DNA of 64,000 nucleotides, taken from NCBI GenBank assembly GCA_029721515.1, contig CM056556.1, positions 19,720,645 to 19,784,644 of the forward strand, read 5' to 3'. This DNA comes from Synanceia verrucosa. Its lineage: Eukaryota; Chordata; Actinopteri; Perciformes; Synanceiidae. Under the pieces are notes generated by a model, which had not been told where the DNA came from, searched no databases, and saw nothing but the letters and a program-made list of their open reading frames with translations. Both the position numbers and the translations under genes were made by a program. This document shows positions 8,478 through 17,578 of the stretch, in pieces. Within the stretch, counting starts at the first letter, position 1, and every line of letters starts with the position of its first letter.

Positions 8478-9245
8478 ATGGCGGCTGACGTTGGGTTTTA
8501 CGTGACCCTCCCGTCCAATGCCTGTAAAGAAGTGTATAAAGGTAACATCAGTTCTAGTTATACGGTGGACCTGGCCAAGGGCATCGAACTGACTGGAGAG
8601 TGGGTGGTAGGTTTGTGTGAAATCATCTACCCCCACACCTGGTATACTCTAAAAGCGGATCATGCCTATTTTGAGGTGAACAAAGTGACGGAGGAATCCC
8701 AGCCGTTGGTGATTCAAAAATTTAGCCGGGGAGGATACTATGACAAACCTAAAGAGCTCCTGGACCAACTTGTGCCTGCCCTCAGAAAATCTGACGCGAC
8801 TGCCGGTGCTTCCTACAACAGCGTGACAAAGTGTATCGATTTTAAAGGCAATGGTCAGCACAGAATCCGCACATACGCCCCCTTGGCCTACATGCTAGGC
8901 TTAAAAGCGGGTGAGTGGTGGACCCTCTCCAACCATAGCGCTCCCTACCCCTGTGACCTCAAAACCGGCACTTATAATCTGTTTGTGTACACAGACATCA
9001 TTCAGTATCAGCAGGTCAGCGACAGTCACTCACCGTTACTGGGTGTCGTGAACGTTAAAGGTGATTTTGGAGATGTGGTGAGCATCAGGTATAATACCAT
9101 ACATTACGTACGTGTGTCAAGAAGTTATATTAAATCTATTCACATTGAGATTAAAACGGATCGCAACAGGTTTGTGGACTTTGTCTACGGCAAGAGTATT
9201 GTGAAGCTTCACTTTAAACCGGCAGCCTCTCTACACCATCTGTAA
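8478..9245 (+). CDS. Minor capsid protein (penton, single jelly roll)
   Basis: 255 aa, intact. The sequence, with MAADVGFYVTLPSN at the start, a GEWVVGLCEIIYPHTW block near residues 40-55, LGLKAGEW in the middle and a beta-rich C-terminus, matches the Polinton/adintovirus minor capsid protein that forms the vertex pentamers, equivalent to adenovirus penton base. It follows the integrase by 37 nt and precedes the pVI-like gene across an A18 run (9245-9262 region). Assigned from family order and recognised blocks; the fold is known for the family, not seen directly. Confidence 0.88.
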   Translation: MAADVGFYVTLPSNACKEVYKGNISSSYTVDLAKGIELTGEWVVGLCEIIYPHTWYTLKADHAYFEVNKVTEESQPLVIQKFSRGGYYDKPKELLDQLVPALRKSDATAGASYNSVTKCIDFKGNGQHRIRTYAPLAYMLGLKAGEWWTLSNHSAPYPCDLKTGTYNLFVYTDIIQYQQVSDSHSPLLGVVNVKGDFGDVVSIRYNTIHYVRVSRSYIKSIHIEIKTDRNRFVDFVYGKSIVKLHFKPAASLHHL

Positions 9246-9261
9246 AAAAAAAAAAAAAAAA

Positions 9262-9552
9262 ATGGCTCATCTGAGAGAGGATCCTCATCGTTTTATAAAC
9301 TGTTATGAGAGTCAAGCGGGAGGAGCTTTACCCGGTTTTTACGGAGCCCCCGTTATGTACGGTCGAGGGATAGGCTCCATTTTCTCAAAATTGTTCAGAT
9401 TTGTGTCCCCTCTGCTGAAAAAAGGTTTTGCCATCGCCGCGAGTCACATTGCCTCTGACGTGATAAAAGAAGCGACGGGAAAAATAACCCAAATGGGTAA
9501 AAATCAGGAGGGCTCAGGGGGGATTATGGTCTTATCACGTAGACTGAGGTGA
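9262..9552 (+). CDS. pVI-like minor virion protein, probably cut short
   Basis: 96 aa. A Gly-rich N-terminal part (GGALPGFYGAPVMYGRG) leads into an amphipathic helix (IGSIFSKLFRFVSPLLKKGF), the layout of membrane-active adenovirus pVI-like proteins of adintoviruses. The Gly-Ala/Gly-rich boundaries could be protease sites. The frame ends at TGA 9550-9552 just after RRLR. The -1 frame continues without a stop from about 9543 into the basic 32-aa stretch at 9579-9677, so a frameshift near 9545 may have split one protein in two. Confidence 0.75.
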   Translation: MAHLREDPHRFINCYESQAGGALPGFYGAPVMYGRGIGSIFSKLFRFVSPLLKKGFAIAASHIASDVIKEATGKITQMGKNQEGSGGIMVLSRRLR

Positions 9553-9578
9553 GACCCCCGGGAGAGCGTGTGCTCACA

Positions 9579-9677
9579 ATGCCTAAAAAACACGGGGAAC
9601 GTAAAAAGAAGAGATCAGTAGCGAGAAGCCAGTCAAAGAAGAGGAAGTCTACCGCTCAGTCCGGCGACATCTTTTAA
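9579..9677 (+). CDS. 32-aa highly basic peptide or detached pVI-like tail
   Basis: An ATG-to-TAA frame encoding MPKKHGERKKKRSVARSQSK, more Lys/Arg, then ending SGDIF. Over 40 percent basic, it resembles adenovirus core or pX-like DNA-condensing peptides and the basic tails of adintoviral pVI-like proteins. The frame is open upstream of the ATG to 9543, so it may be the C-terminal tail of the preceding gene displaced by one base rather than a separate gene. Either way, the basic tail and terminal SGDIF look conserved. Confidence 0.55.
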   Translation: MPKKHGERKKKRSVARSQSKKRKSTAQSGDIF

Positions 9678-9712
9678 CCAGAGGGGAAAAAAAAAATAAT
9701 AATAATTAAAAA

Positions 9713-11017
9713 ATGGCCCTTTTGCATCAAAAATCACCCGAGTGCACCCTGGCAGAGCTGGATTTATTTTCAGCTCCTATGACGCAGTTGTCTATCGAAG
9801 ATAAAACTTACACAGAGATTTTACCTCTGGCAGCCATTACAGATGGGGGACCCATAGAGTTTTTTATTCCTGGGGATGGTGAGAGGTATTTAGATCTGAA
9901 CGATACCTTGCTGCATCTTCGCATCAAAATCACCAATGAGGATGGCACAGACCTGATAAACGACGCGGTCGTGGGCCCCATCAATTATCCTCTGAATACG
10001 TTTTTCAGTCAGTGCGATGTTGTTTTGGGGGATCGGCTGATTTCTCAGTCTAGCGCTACACATCCCTACCGAGCCATGATTGAAACCTTGCTCAACTTTT
10101 CTGGAAATACGCTCGAGAGTCAATTTAGTGCGGGGCTTTTTTACAAAGACACGGCAGGAGCTATGGACTCTATCGTCATTAACAACGGTCCTAACCGAGG
10201 TCTCACCGCTAGAGCAGCCCTATACATCAATTCCAGGGAAGTACAGCTGTTTGGCCCCCTCCACGCGGATATATTTTTCTGCGAGAGGTTGCTTTTGAAC
10301 TCGGTGGACTTGAGAATCAAACTGAGCCGAGCCAGCGACGCCTTCTGCCTCATGGGATAGCAGGCCGCCACTCACCGTGTGAGAATACTAGGGGCCTCGC
10401 TGTTTGTCAAAAAAGTCAACGTGTCACCAGCCGTCCGCCTGGGCCACGCTGCGGCTTTGCTCAAGGGTAACGTGCTCTACCCGCTGTCCCGCATCAATGT
10501 GAAAACGTACTCCATCCCCGCCAATTCGCGAGTATGTAACCAGGAGAACCTCTTTTTAGGAGCCATGCCCAAATATGTGGTGCTGGGCATGGTGCACCAT
10601 GAAGCCTTCACGGGGAGAAGAGACCTGTCGCCGTTCAATTTCAGGCACAACGACGTGGAATATCTGGCCCTTTGTCAGGATGGAAAACAGGTCCCAGCCA
10701 AGGCCTTTCAACCTCGGTTTGATCAGGGCATCGCGGTCAGAGAATTTTACAACATGTTTCTCGCCACGGGAAGACATTTGAAAGATATACCTCTCAGCAT
10801 CAACCGATGATTTTAACGACGGATACTCGTTGTTTGTATTCAATCTAGCCGCGGTGAAGACAATGATGCTTTGTCTCCCTTAGCCAATGGGAATTTAAGA
10901 CTGGAAATGAGATTCAGAGTCCCCTTGCCACACACCACCACCCTGATTGTTTACGCCTGTTACGATTCTATTCTGGAAATTAATTCTAAAAGGCAAGTGC
11001 TGGTAGATTATTACTGA
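9713..11017 (+). pseudogene. Major capsid protein (hexon-like, double jelly roll), three lesions
   Basis: Total span about 434 codons, the usual size for an adintovirus major capsid protein. The first part (9713-10360) contains FFIPGDGERYLDL and YPLNTFFSQCDV, hallmark blocks of the first jelly roll. It stops at an in-frame TAG (10358-10360). The same frame resumes directly after it (10361-10810; RRDLSPFNFRHN, FQPRFDQG). A frameshift at about 10806-10812 moves coding to another frame, and a second near 10855-10865 to a third, which ends normally at TGA 11015-11017 after VLVDYY. One nonsense and two frameshifts mean no full-length capsid protein can be made from this copy. Sequencing error cannot be excluded for single indels. 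Confidence 0.92.
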
Positions 11018-11020
11018 AAA

Positions 11021-11553
11021 ATGAATAATCATCAGCTGGAAAGTCTTTTGCACAGTCTGCTGGGAGATTTATTTTGCGGCGTGTGGGCCTCTGACCAGCT
11101 GCCGTTATTGAAGCAAACGTTTATCTTACCAGCCTACTTTATCGTCAACACACACCCATCTCACCTACCTGGCGAACACTGGCTCTCGATGACTCTGGAA
11201 GAGGATGGTGTAGCCACTCTTTTGGATTCCCTCCGGACTTTGCTCATTACCCCTCCACCATCTTACAGTTTTTACAACGTCGTTCAAAGCAAATATTGTA
11301 CCACCATCATCAGCTTCAGCACACCCTCTCCACTGCGTGCGGTCAACACTGCGTTTATTATCTGTGCCAGCGGGCCTGCGGAAGATCCATGGACCAAGTA
11401 TTGTCTTTGTATTCTGACAATGTCGTACAAAATGACCAGACAGTGTGTGACTTTGTAAAAAAATACAGAGGCTGTGTCAGAAATCAAAAGGCTGCCTGTT
11501 TTTACCACCACACTTGCTCTCTACAAATGTTTAAAGATTGCTACCGTTTGTGA
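11021..11553 (+). pseudogene. Adenain-like cysteine protease, one frameshift
   Basis: Starts 3 nt after the capsid stop. The first frame carries the catalytic His in PGEHWLS (H53) and a following LDSL acidic position. The second frame, from about 11290, carries the nucleophile context STACGQHCVYYL and a Cys-rich C-terminus ending at 11553. The two frames overlap at about 11275-11305, where one indel must lie. The family (ULP1/adenain fold) matures virion proteins such as pVI-like. The catalytic His and Cys are now in different frames, so the enzyme is probably lost. Confidence 0.92.
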
Positions 11554-11606
11554 GTTTGTGTTTCATAAAAAAAAAAAAAATTGTCTGTAGACTTGAGAGT
11601 GTGACA

Positions 11607-11622
11607 AATAAAAAGCTTTATT
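11607..11622. terminator. Bidirectional poly(A) signals between convergent arms
   Basis: AATAAA on + at 11607-11612 and its complement TTTATT at 11617-11622 (AATAAA on -) are separated by 4 bp, just after the protease stop (11553) and just beyond the last right-arm gene stop (11649). Together they would end both convergent transcription units. Confidence 0.75.
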
Positions 11623-11648
11623 ACAAAATCACAGTTTTTACATTTCAT

Positions 11649-12437
11649 TTAGGGAGAAAAGTTGATCCAAGGGGTTTTTCTCTTTTTTCTTTTTGAGCTT
11701 CGTATGCCCTCCCAAGCTGAGGTTTTAACTTCTTCATCCTCTGAGCCCTCCACCTCTTCTTCTTCTTCTCTCCCCTCTACTCTCTGAATTTTCTGCTTTC
11801 TCCTTGACGGAGTTTTGGTCAGGGGTTCATTCATTTTTAAGCGGCGGTATTGTTCACGAGCTTGAGGATTATTCACACAAGACAGGGGAATGTTGAGGTC
11901 CGTCAGAGTATTTAAAAAACTTGTCCACCCGTGAGGGGCTGGGGATTGTTTATATGGGAGTGAGAGATTCTTAATTAAATCAATCATGTGAGAACCTATT
12001 ATAGTATTCCCTTGATGAATAAATTCCCCTTTTGAGGTCCATCCCCGTCCGTTTTTAGACAATTTTTTGAGGATGTACTCTGCATTCTTGCGGTTGCGTG
12101 GGGGGAGGCTCTTTAACACCTCACTCATCACATCACTCTCGTCACCCTCACGACGCTGCTCAGTTTCTCTCTCACGACGCTGCTCGTCGTCCGGTTCATT
12201 CTGCACAGTTAAAGTCACCCGTCGCTCATCTTTTTGACCCTGCTTCAAAAGTGTGAGGTATCTCTGCAGCAGAACATTGTATTTCTTAATTTTTTCATAA
12301 GGAGTCAATACTGGGGCGTCTAATATCGCTCTCATTTTCACATCTAAATCACTTTCAGCCGTTTGTCTGATGGACGAGTCGGGTTGAGTCAGTCGGTTTA
12401 ATTGGTGGGGTGGTACGAGAAACATTTTTTGCGCCAT
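11649..12437 (-). CDS. Conserved Polinton/adintovirus protein, function unknown
   Basis: 262 aa, intact. N-terminal MAQKMFLVPPHQLNRL, then a helical segment (PYEKIKKYNVLLQRYL), a charged linker rich in Glu/Arg (about 100-125), a folded middle with GRGWTSKGEFIHQG and IIGSHMIDLIKN (about 155-185), and an acidic plus basic tail with NLS-like RRKQKIQR and SKRKKRK. I recognise the overall pattern as a protein that recurs in animal Polintons next to the ATPase; no function is established. The nuclear-type signals suggest a DNA-bound or late nuclear role. The ATG is 2 nt from the previous stop, so it is read from a shared transcript or by reinitiation. Confidence 0.75.
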   Translation of the reverse strand: MAQKMFLVPPHQLNRLTQPDSSIRQTAESDLDVKMRAILDAPVLTPYEKIKKYNVLLQRYLTLLKQGQKDERRVTLTVQNEPDDEQRRERETEQRREGDESDVMSEVLKSLPPRNRKNAEYILKKLSKNGRGWTSKGEFIHQGNTIIGSHMIDLIKNLSLPYKQSPAPHGWTSFLNTLTDLNIPLSCVNNPQAREQYRRLKMNEPLTKTPSRRKQKIQRVEGREEEEEVEGSEDEEVKTSAWEGIRSSKRKKRKTPWINFSP

Positions 12438-12439
12438 CT

Positions 12440-12790
12440 TCAGAGTCTCCGATTAATCTCTCTTGAATAGTCCTCCAAAAAGGTTGCCGAGGATGCTGCC
12501 GACAGCAGAGGAAGAAGAAAACCTCCAGACTGTTTCATCAACGTCTGACGTTTACGTTTTAATCCCGCCTTTTTATCAGCCAGCAGTTTTATAATTTTTT
12601 TCTGTCTTTTTAGCTTCTTGAATTGTGAGGAAGACAATGGAACGTTACCTTTTAAAACATTTATCGCAATCTCGCACAGCGCTCTCAGAAAGTCCGGGGA
12701 GCCGTGGGCGAGAATGTCCCTGCGTTTCAGTGGGGTGGCGTGGTACAGAGCTTTGAGCAAGGGAGCATTTCTTCTGAGGCAGGCCGACAT
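12440..12790 (-). CDS. Small basic conserved adintovirus protein
   Basis: 116 aa, intact. N-terminal half is helical (ACLRRNAPLLKALYHATP, DFLRALCEIAINVLKG), followed by a strongly basic middle (KKLKRQKKIIKLLADKKAG) and a C-terminal Gly plus small-hydrophobic stretch GGFLLPLLSAASSATFL. The same architecture, with a basic centre and a GGF-L tail, recurs in Polintons and adintoviruses, where the protein is unassigned; a minor virion or core role is an inference. It lies between the ATPase (its stop at 12803) and the 262-aa gene. Confidence 0.7.
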   Translation of the reverse strand: MSACLRRNAPLLKALYHATPLKRRDILAHGSPDFLRALCEIAINVLKGNVPLSSSQFKKLKRQKKIIKLLADKKAGLKRKRQTLMKQSGGFLLPLLSAASSATFLEDYSREINRRL

Positions 12791-12802
12791 AATCCCCCCG
12801 CC

Positions 12803-13485
12803 CTACTTTGTTTTGGGAACATAAACAGCCGGCCACTGGTGAGGAAGTACACCCGTCCTCAATCTGTATGATTCTGAACAACCGGGTGTCAGGTCCAAGA
12901 TTAAATACCCATGATGATCTTTAGTGGCATCCTCAAAACTTTCCAGAAAAAAGGCTTTTTGTGAAGGAAAAATTTGATGAGCCAAAATATTAATTTGTAA
13001 TTATCTCTAGGGTTTTTAAACAAAACCAAATAGTTACTGTTTAGACTCATGGTACGACTGTGTTTACCCCTGTGAAATACATTTTGAGTCAGCATGAATA
13101 CGCTCATATTTCTGTGATGTCTGTACTGTGTAAAGATTTTAACCACTTCAGGATGATCGGAAGCTTGGAAAATAACATCGTCTAGGATAATCAAATGGGT
13201 TTGTTCGGGAGGAAACACATCAGGGTCGTCAAAAGTGTCAGGCAGTCCTTCAACAAATTTGATCTTTTTATTTGTCTTTTGCAGCTCAGTGTACATGGGT
13301 TGGAAAGAAGTATAAATCCACACAATATTATCAGGCACAGAATCCATCACATGTTCCATATTTTCCAAAACACTTTTTACAAAGTATGTTTTCCCGCATC
13401 CGCTAGGTCCCACAATCATACATGAAAAAGGTGTCCTAAATCTGGGGTCAAATTGAATTTCCTGCAGGCCGGTATGGTGTGACAT
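12803..13485 (-). pseudogene. FtsK/HerA (A32-like) genome-packaging ATPase, one frameshift
   Basis: The frame from 13485 has Walker A GPSGCGKT at residues 26-33 and Walker B LIILDD at 98-103, then the sensor region (TQNVFHRG) expected of the A32-like packaging ATPases. Near 12985-13000 the frame shifts: the C-terminal fifth (HQIFPSQKAFFLESF onward, ending at 12803) is in another frame, and the original frame ends at 12901 with an unrelated tail. Both Walker motifs remain in the first frame. The enzyme pumps genome into capsids; the intact core may fold, but the normal C-terminus is lost. Confidence 0.92.
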
Positions 13486-13493
13486 TTTATATC

Positions 13494-16400
13494 CTAATAG
13501 CCAAAAGGCAAGGTTGTTCCGTCACTAAACAGACGCCGCTTGTCATACACCACACAAAACTTTTTGAGAAATGTAGAGTTTCTCAACTCAAACCCCTTCT
13601 TATTGCGCTTGATGGTGTGCTGAGGACTCTCTATGACATCCTCATGTGCCCCTCTGAGGTAGCCCTCCACCAACTCCTTGACGCTGTTAAAGTTTACCCG
13701 CTCACTGCATTCATGCGTCTGTGTAATGCCCTTGACGCGTAACACTACTTTTTTACGCTCTCTGGTCTGGTATGCGTAGCTTTTGGGTCCAGCGGCAGCA
13801 AATTCTTGAATGCTGTCCCCGTCCAGCTCATCCGTCAAATCCCCTAGATAATTACCTAGTTGCAGAGGAGTGTCCCCCTTTTTTACTACGTAAATTAAGC
13901 TGTCAGTATCATGGTAAAGGACATTTTCCCCCACTCGTTCTAAATAACTGTACAGTTTAAGACGTGCATAGGCGGTTGTGAAAGCCGCAATAAACACATT
14001 GTTGCTTCTGCTGGGAGGCACCACACAGCGCTCGTGGTAATTCCACTGGATCAAGGCAGTTTTGTCGCTGAGAAAATTGAAATGGTTAATTTTATATTGC
14101 CCTGAAAACATAAAGTTGAAAAATTGTTCAGGATCGCTGACCAAGGTGGTCTGAGTCATATTATTTCTCTGCGCAAACTTTCCCCAGAGACTGTTGAGAC
14201 ACAATTTAGCCACCTGTCTCTTGGCTGGGTTTACCTCAATGCGCTCAGCATCCAACTTGATACCCTGGTGGGCTTGGTAATCCCTGATGTAGTGCTCTCT
14301 GCTCTGCCAAACAACCACCTCGGGTGGGTAACCTGACGCTTCCTGTTTGCCCTTGAGAAAGGTGTGCATGTACCCTACAAAGATGGAGTCGCTACGCCGG
14401 TCAAAGTGCCACACTTCAACAATCTGAGCCAGTCTGTAACCCAGCTCTAGAGCCTTGCTGAACTCGACGGTGACCCAAACCCCCGACAACGCCCTGTCTT
14501 TGTCACTGTGTTTGCAAGGACCCATTTGGTGATTGAGTTCAGCGCAGGTACGGCACAGAGTAAAGAGTAATTTACCTCGAGATGTTTTGTAAGGTAACAC
14601 GGGGAAAAAGAGGCCTCTAGGAGGATAGACCACAGCCTTGATGAAACCAAAGTATTTTTGAGCCGCATCAAAGTTGCTGTGAATGATGGTGGGGTGATCG
14701 AGCGGGTAAGGAAAGCTGCAGTTGACATAAGGATAGAGAGATGTGACATCTACATAGTGCACTGTTTCGTCGGGTGCTGCCACGTACCTCAGTCTCACAG
14801 CACTTGTTCTACCACCAAAAAGAGCTTCACGAGGGGTGAGGGGGGAAGGAGGTTGAAACTCCTCAAGAAACAACTTTAGCCCATCGTGTGATTTTTTCAT
14901 ATCCGTCCACTCATGTTCCCTTATGATGTGTGTGCGGACGTTGTAAACAGACTCTAGCGTCTGTATTTTGTCCTCGCTAGCCTGGTGCAGCTCTTCAAAG
15001 GGAACACCCCTCAAAGGGCAGGTGTTATGGAGCTGAAAACAAGATGGACAGCCGTGATAAAAGCAACCCTGAAACTCCCACACATGTGCTACACCATCAA
15101 TTTCAGCGTACCCGTCTACAAAGAAAGGCCCGATTTGTTTCTCTCCCCTGTTTAAAGCGTGTTGGATAAAGACATATTCACTACGCGCAACCCATTCTAG
15201 CCACTGAATGGAGGCATGAGAGTAGTTTTTGTGTTGACGTCGGTAGTTGTCGGGTGAAGGGATGGCCAGGGTTTTAGGCTCAAGGTAATTGGTGAGAAAC
15301 ACCTTCATGCAGGCTGAGGCGATGGTGATGCAGCTAAAGGGGTCCACGCTAGTGTCTTTGAGAAATTGATTTCTAAATCTGACACACCCCTCGGCTAAGA
15401 TATCAACATCGTTGTGACAGTAGCGCAGAGCTTCTCTCTCAAAATCAAAGACGCCCTGACTCGCCTCTCTGTACCATGTGTAAAACTCTTCTCGCTGAGC
15501 CAGAGTCATGCATTCTACACCATAATCAGACGGCTGTGGATAGGCTCCTACGTACTTTAGACGGCTTACCGTGCTAAAGCCGTGAGGAAAAAAACCCTTG
15601 GTCTGATGACTGAAACCTAACGCTTTTGGCATAGCGCTGAGACGCATGGTGAGGAAGGACAGGGAGTCTATGAATTTAAGCCGGGAGTCGGCATCTGTCA
15701 AACTGAGAATTTTACTGCCCTGCATGATGAGTGAGGGCTCTATGCCCAGCTCTGTCATGGTTTTGAGAATCAAGTAGCTGTCAAACCCTTTGGCATTATG
15801 GGCAATAAGCGTAGCGCCCCTGAAAAGCGGTCTCCTGAAATGCAGGAGAAGGTCTCTCACACAGTCTAACCCATAAGACGACCATCGCTCACCCTTGAGC
15901 GTTTTGGTGCAGACTAAAAAAGGTATGTGCACACCATCTTGACCGACCAACGTTTCAAAATCGTAAAATATCAATTTTTCTGAATACTCTGTGATTGGTG
16001 GCAGAGGTTGAATGTAGCAGCTGTGATTGTTTGTGTCCGAGTCTAACGGTAATCTCTCACCGCAGATGTGGCATTTAACCTGCGGGCAAACGTGTTCTTG
16101 AGGGGTCTTAGTATGAGCGATATAGTAGAATTTTTTACAACGCCGATAACGTTTCAACGAGTCACAAATACTGACGAACGCACCGTTTGAAGGTTTTTCT
16201 CTGGGTTCTTTGTGTCTATTAAAACACGATGGTGTTCGACACATTCTGTTGCAGTCGGCGCAGACTATGGGCGCAAGCTTTTGACTTGTGCAGGAGGGGT
16301 CGTTGCAAACGGAGCAGTAACCTTTGCATTGATGCGTGTATAAATGCTCAAAGCCTCTGAAACAGTAGTAACAGACGTTTGTGACGCCTAAAAAGCCCTT

Positions 16401-17516
16401 GAGATTTTTTATGCCATAATAATGGTTTTGCAATAAATAGAGGAAAAGTGGATGAGAACGATCTGAGAAATCAGTCTCAAATTGAGAGAGGGGTCGTTGG
16501 TCGGAGCCTCTGTAAAAAACAACAATTTTGCGTTTTAATACAGTTTCAAATTTACCAATGTCACTAAAGGTGACGGGGGTTTGAGTATTTAGACCGGCGA
16601 GGCGTTGTAACTCTCTGCCTCGTTCTGCAGCTTGGCTGTCTGTCAGGCGAGGTTCTATGAGATGAGCCAAATTGATGGCAAAGCAAAGCTGGTCGTTTCT
16701 ATTGTGAACAACGTACAGGTATCGTTTTTTCTTTTTAATTACTTCGCAGTCTAAAGATTTTTCTAACCGCCGTTTTCCACCTCCGCGAGGATTACGTACT
16801 ACCTGAACGACTAATTCCAGCTTGGCATCCGATACAATGTTACTGTTGGACTGTACCAAACGCTCGAGTAAATCTTCAAAAGCTGGTAGAATAGCGTTAC
16901 CACCCTCGTCGTCGATGGTCAGTACCACATGCCTTTGCACATTTTCCCCAATCAGTTCCAACTGTATCACATCGTTCCTTCTCACGTCGGCTCTGATGGC
17001 TTCAGACAAATCTAACAGAATCGACATTACATCTTGGTAAAATTGTGCAAGGTCAGGCACGTTTCTGGGAGGAGGAACGGTAAAAACGTGCCTCATTTCA
17101 ATATTATTGAAGCCATCACGACACACTGTTTTGATGCTTTTTGAACCCTCTGTCTCATCAGGGGAGGAGGGGGAGTCTGCTCCACTCACATTTCCAGCCC
17201 CCAGTTGAACATGTTCCTGATCAGAATCGTGATTCATTTGCTGGATATGTAGGAGAGCTTCTTCTAGTGGTTGGAAATAATTAGCGTCAGATTCTTCTAC
17301 AGGTGAAACATCAGTGTCAGAGAGGGTTTGGCTTATTGATAAAGAATTGGATGGTGGCGCAATTTCAACAGATTCAAGAGGAAGATTATTTAACTGTTCC
17401 ACAGCACTCAATACTTCAGAGGGAATTACAGCAGCATTTTCATCGGTTGGAAGAAGGATTTGATTTAATTCTTCTATAGCTGTCAATAATTCAGCGGAAA
17501 TTACAGCAGGGTTCAT
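13494..17516 (-). CDS. Protein-primed family B DNA polymerase
   Basis: 1340 aa, uninterrupted. Exonuclease motifs: YDFET (about 518), NAKGFD (about 573), YCHNDVD (about 699). Polymerase motifs: A DVTSLYP (about 923), B K-x2-LNSLWGK (about 1104), C YHDTDS (about 1200), and PKSYAY near the end; the long A-B gap fits the TPR1/TPR2 insertions of protein-primed enzymes. Before the exonuclease lie clustered Cys/His pairs (about 375-500), a likely zinc region, and an N-terminal domain (about 140-370) shared by Polinton polymerases that may supply the terminal protein. The N-terminal 130 residues are acidic and contain two related repeats (AELLTAIEELNQILLP; SEVLSAVEQLNNLPLE). The enzyme copies the linear genome from its protein-capped TIR ends. 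All catalytic residues seen are conserved. Confidence 0.97.
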   Translation of the reverse strand: MNPAVISAELLTAIEELNQILLPTDENAAVIPSEVLSAVEQLNNLPLESVEIAPPSNSLSISQTLSDTDVSPVEESDANYFQPLEEALLHIQQMNHDSDQEHVQLGAGNVSGADSPSSPDETEGSKSIKTVCRDGFNNIEMRHVFTVPPPRNVPDLAQFYQDVMSILLDLSEAIRADVRRNDVIQLELIGENVQRHVVLTIDDEGGNAILPAFEDLLERLVQSNSNIVSDAKLELVVQVVRNPRGGGKRRLEKSLDCEVIKKKKRYLYVVHNRNDQLCFAINLAHLIEPRLTDSQAAERGRELQRLAGLNTQTPVTFSDIGKFETVLKRKIVVFYRGSDQRPLSQFETDFSDRSHPLFLYLLQNHYYGIKNLKGFLGVTNVCYYCFRGFEHLYTHQCKGYCSVCNDPSCTSQKLAPIVCADCNRMCRTPSCFNRHKEPREKPSNGAFVSICDSLKRYRRCKKFYYIAHTKTPQEHVCPQVKCHICGERLPLDSDTNNHSCYIQPLPPITEYSEKLIFYDFETLVGQDGVHIPFLVCTKTLKGERWSSYGLDCVRDLLLHFRRPLFRGATLIAHNAKGFDSYLILKTMTELGIEPSLIMQGSKILSLTDADSRLKFIDSLSFLTMRLSAMPKALGFSHQTKGFFPHGFSTVSRLKYVGAYPQPSDYGVECMTLAQREEFYTWYREASQGVFDFEREALRYCHNDVDILAEGCVRFRNQFLKDTSVDPFSCITIASACMKVFLTNYLEPKTLAIPSPDNYRRQHKNYSHASIQWLEWVARSEYVFIQHALNRGEKQIGPFFVDGYAEIDGVAHVWEFQGCFYHGCPSCFQLHNTCPLRGVPFEELHQASEDKIQTLESVYNVRTHIIREHEWTDMKKSHDGLKLFLEEFQPPSPLTPREALFGGRTSAVRLRYVAAPDETVHYVDVTSLYPYVNCSFPYPLDHPTIIHSNFDAAQKYFGFIKAVVYPPRGLFFPVLPYKTSRGKLLFTLCRTCAELNHQMGPCKHSDKDRALSGVWVTVEFSKALELGYRLAQIVEVWHFDRRSDSIFVGYMHTFLKGKQEASGYPPEVVVWQSREHYIRDYQAHQGIKLDAERIEVNPAKRQVAKLCLNSLWGKFAQRNNMTQTTLVSDPEQFFNFMFSGQYKINHFNFLSDKTALIQWNYHERCVVPPSRSNNVFIAAFTTAYARLKLYSYLERVGENVLYHDTDSLIYVVKKGDTPLQLGNYLGDLTDELDGDSIQEFAAAGPKSYAYQTRERKKVVLRVKGITQTHECSERVNFNSVKELVEGYLRGAHEDVIESPQHTIKRNKKGFELRNSTFLKKFCVVYDKRRLFSDGTTLPFGY

Positions 17517-17578
17517 CTTTGTACAGCAATAGAAAAATATGTAAACAAAAACCCATAAAAAAAAAAAAAACTCACACC

